DNA from: Oscillospiraceae bacterium
Lineage (GTDB): Bacteria > Bacillota > Clostridia > Oscillospirales > Acutalibacteraceae
Length of the DNA stretch: 6,007 bases
NCBI GenBank assembly: GCA_003505905.1
Contig: DNXM01000049.1
Location: 1-6,007, forward strand
Direction of reading: 5' to 3'
Within the stretch, counting starts at the first letter, position 1; the number at the start of each line of letters is the position of its first letter. A model generated the notes under the pieces. It ran no database searches. It was given only the letters and a program-made list of their open reading frames with translations, and had not been told where the DNA came from. Position numbers and translations under genes: made by a program. Shown here in pieces: positions 4,527 through 6,007 of the stretch.

Positions 4527-6007
4527 TTATCCCTTAAAATATTTTACTGCGGCTTGGAACATACGAATGTCATATTCGCCCGGAACATTTTTGTAAAGAC
4601 CTGCTCCGATGCGCTCGCTGTGACCCATCTTGCCGAAAACACGGCCGTCCGGGGAAGTGATGCCCTCAATGGCATACATGGAATCATTCGGGTTGAAATG
4701 AATGTCGCAGGATGCGTTGCCGTCAAAATCGACATACTGCGTGGCAATCTGTCCGTTTTCGGCAAGGGAACGAATGGTTTCTTCGCTTGCCAAGAAACGA
4801 CCCTCGCCGTGCGAAATCGGAACATTGACAATGTCGCCGACATTCATCAGACTCAGCCACGGAGATTTGTTCGAGGCAATGCGTGTGCGGACAATGCGGG
4901 ACTGGTGACGGGAGATGGTGTTAAAGGTCAGGGTCGGGCAATTTTCATCGGTGTCGATGATTTTGCCAAACGGCACAAGACCCAATTTAATCAACGCCTG
5001 GAAGCCGTTGCAGATGCCGCACATCAAGCCGTCACGGTTGTCGAGCAAATCGGTGACGCCGTCTTTAATTTGTGCGTTGCGGAAGAAAGCGGTGATGAAC
5101 TTGCCGCTTCCGTCCGGCTCATCGCCGCCGGAGAAACCGCCGGGAATGAAAATCATCTGTGCGGATTTGAGCTTTTCGCCGAAGGCTTCGACACTGCGTC
5201 CGATGCCCTGTGCAGACAGGTTGTTGATGACCACGATTTCGGGTTCTGCCCCTGCGTCTGCCACCGCTTTTGCGCTGTCAAATTCACAGTTCGTGCCGGG
5301 GAATGCGGGGATGAGCACCTTGGGCTTCGCCGTGAGCACAGCGGGAGCCTTGCGCTCGGTCGCCGTGTAAGAGAAGGTTTCCGCCTTTGTACCCTTGTTG
5401 GTGATGTTGCAGGAATAAACGCTCTCTAATTTATCTTCATAGATGCCGAGCAGCTCTTTGGCGCAAACGGTTTCGCCGTTGAACGAGAAGCATCCGTCCT
5501 CGGTGACCGTACCGACGGTGACGGCTCCCTCGATATCCTCCTCGGTTTCAAGCAGGAATGAGCCGTAAGCATAGCCGAAGATTTTTTCAAGCGTAAGAGC
5601 CGAATCAAACGCAAAACCGAAGCCGTTGCCGAACGCCGTTTTCATCACAGCCTCCGCTATGCCGCCCATGCCGGGGGTGTAACAGCTGAACGCCTTGCCG
5701 CTGTTGAGCAGAGCGAAAACTTTGTCGAACAGCTTGAGCAGGGAAGCGGTGTCGGGCAAGTGGTTTTCGTCATATTCGGGCGCAAGCCAAACCAGCTTGT
5801 GACCGCTCTTTTTCAATTCGGGGGAAACAATATCCTGCGTTTTTGCAGTCGTCACGGCAAAGGAAACGAGGGTCGGAGGAACATCCAAATCTTCAAATGT
5901 TCCGCTCATACTGTCCTTGCCGCCGATGGAGCCGACCCCGAAATTCATCTGCGCCTTAAATGCGCCGAGCAGCGCCGCCAACGGCTTGCCCCAACGCTTG
6001 CCGTCCT
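4527..6007 (-). CDS. purL: Phosphoribosylformylglycinamidine synthase (single-chain PurL), C-terminal 492 residues
   Basis: The reading frame is open to the right edge, where it begins DGKRWGKPLAALLGAFKAQM. This is the long PurL (normally about 1,200-1,300 residues), so roughly the last 40% is present. The enzyme converts FGAR, ATP and glutamine to FGAM in step four of purine synthesis. Numbering from the first full codon at 6005, the synthetase part shows SIGGKDSMSG (26-35) and the second AIRS-C-like domain to about 170. The class I glutamine amidotransferase domain runs from about 228 to the end, with AFPGTNCEFD (234-243), FIPGGFSGGD (286-295), the nucleophile Cys332 in CGICNGF (codon 5010-5012), and the catalytic His462/Glu464 in GHSER (codons 4620-4622 and 4614-4616). 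The full glutaminase triad is intact, so ammonia is made and used in one chain. Such long PurL proteins occur in clostridia and streptococci, whereas Bacillus splits the function into PurLQS. Confidence 0.97.
   Translation of the reverse strand, partial: DGKRWGKPLAALLGAFKAQMNFGVGSIGGKDSMSGTFEDLDVPPTLVSFAVTTAKTQDIVSPELKKSGHKLVWLAPEYDENHLPDTASLLKLFDKVFALLNSGKAFSCYTPGMGGIAEAVMKTAFGNGFGFAFDSALTLEKIFGYAYGSFLLETEEDIEGAVTVGTVTEDGCFSFNGETVCAKELLGIYEDKLESVYSCNITNKGTKAETFSYTATERKAPAVLTAKPKVLIPAFPGTNCEFDSAKAVADAGAEPEIVVINNLSAQGIGRSVEAFGEKLKSAQMIFIPGGFSGGDEPDGSGKFITAFFRNAQIKDGVTDLLDNRDGLMCGICNGFQALIKLGLVPFGKIIDTDENCPTLTFNTISRHQSRIVRTRIASNKSPWLSLMNVGDIVNVPISHGEGRFLASEETIRSLAENGQIATQYVDFDGNASCDIHFNPNDSMYAIEGITSPDGRVFGKMGHSERIGAGLYKNVPGEYDIRMFQAAVKYFKG

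Noticed and set aside
3423..5429. A 668-codon open frame on the plus strand, antisense to fhs and purL.
   Set aside because: It lies wholly opposite two unmistakable conserved genes, crosses their junction, has no convincing ribosome binding site, and its product (rich in C, H, N and short low-complexity runs) resembles no known family. Long antisense frames arise from codon bias in highly expressed genes.

Overview
The window looks like chromosomal DNA from a Gram-positive anaerobe of the class Clostridia, perhaps an Oscillospiraceae/Ruminococcaceae-type gut bacterium. This rests on AAGGAG-type ribosome binding sites, U-tract terminators, a long single-chain PurL carrying its own glutaminase domain, a clostridial-type formate-tetrahydrofolate ligase, and a cobalamin riboswitch in front of a DUF4430 gene. 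The taxonomic placement is inference. Coding is dense, and I see no insertion sequence, phage gene, CRISPR array, tRNA or rRNA.

Left part (1-914, minus strand): a cobalamin-controlled operon. A sigma-A-like promoter (886-914) starts a long leader holding a compact cobalamin riboswitch aptamer (about 695-872) and an intrinsic terminator (625-670). Next come a 62-residue protein resembling the homing-endonuclease-associated repeat (414-602, GTG start) and a membrane-anchored DUF4430 protein cut by the window edge (1-399). DUF4430 is related to the C-terminal domain of transcobalamin and intrinsic factor, so riboswitch and protein family both point to B12 capture or uptake.

Middle (920-2613): a minus-strand polysaccharide deacetylase-like gene (920-1633) is divergent from a plus-strand pair. 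The pair is a double zinc-ribbon TM2 membrane protein (1817-2215) followed without a gap by a DUF2752 membrane protein (2216-2581), closed by a strong terminator (2587-2613).

Right part (2787-6007, minus strand): the end of a purine operon. The C-terminal ~490 residues of purL (4527-6007, beginning outside the window) are followed after 12 nt by fhs (2838-4514) and a terminator (2787-2827). Fhs makes 10-formyl-tetrahydrofolate, the one-carbon donor for two purine steps, so the pairing is functionally coherent. Between the two convergent terminators lies a gene-free stretch with a perfect 11-bp inverted repeat of unknown role.

The most interesting part is the B12-controlled operon. Its leader contains a plausible L5/L13 kissing pair and a plausible antiterminator, and it drives an uncharacterised small protein together with the DUF4430 protein.
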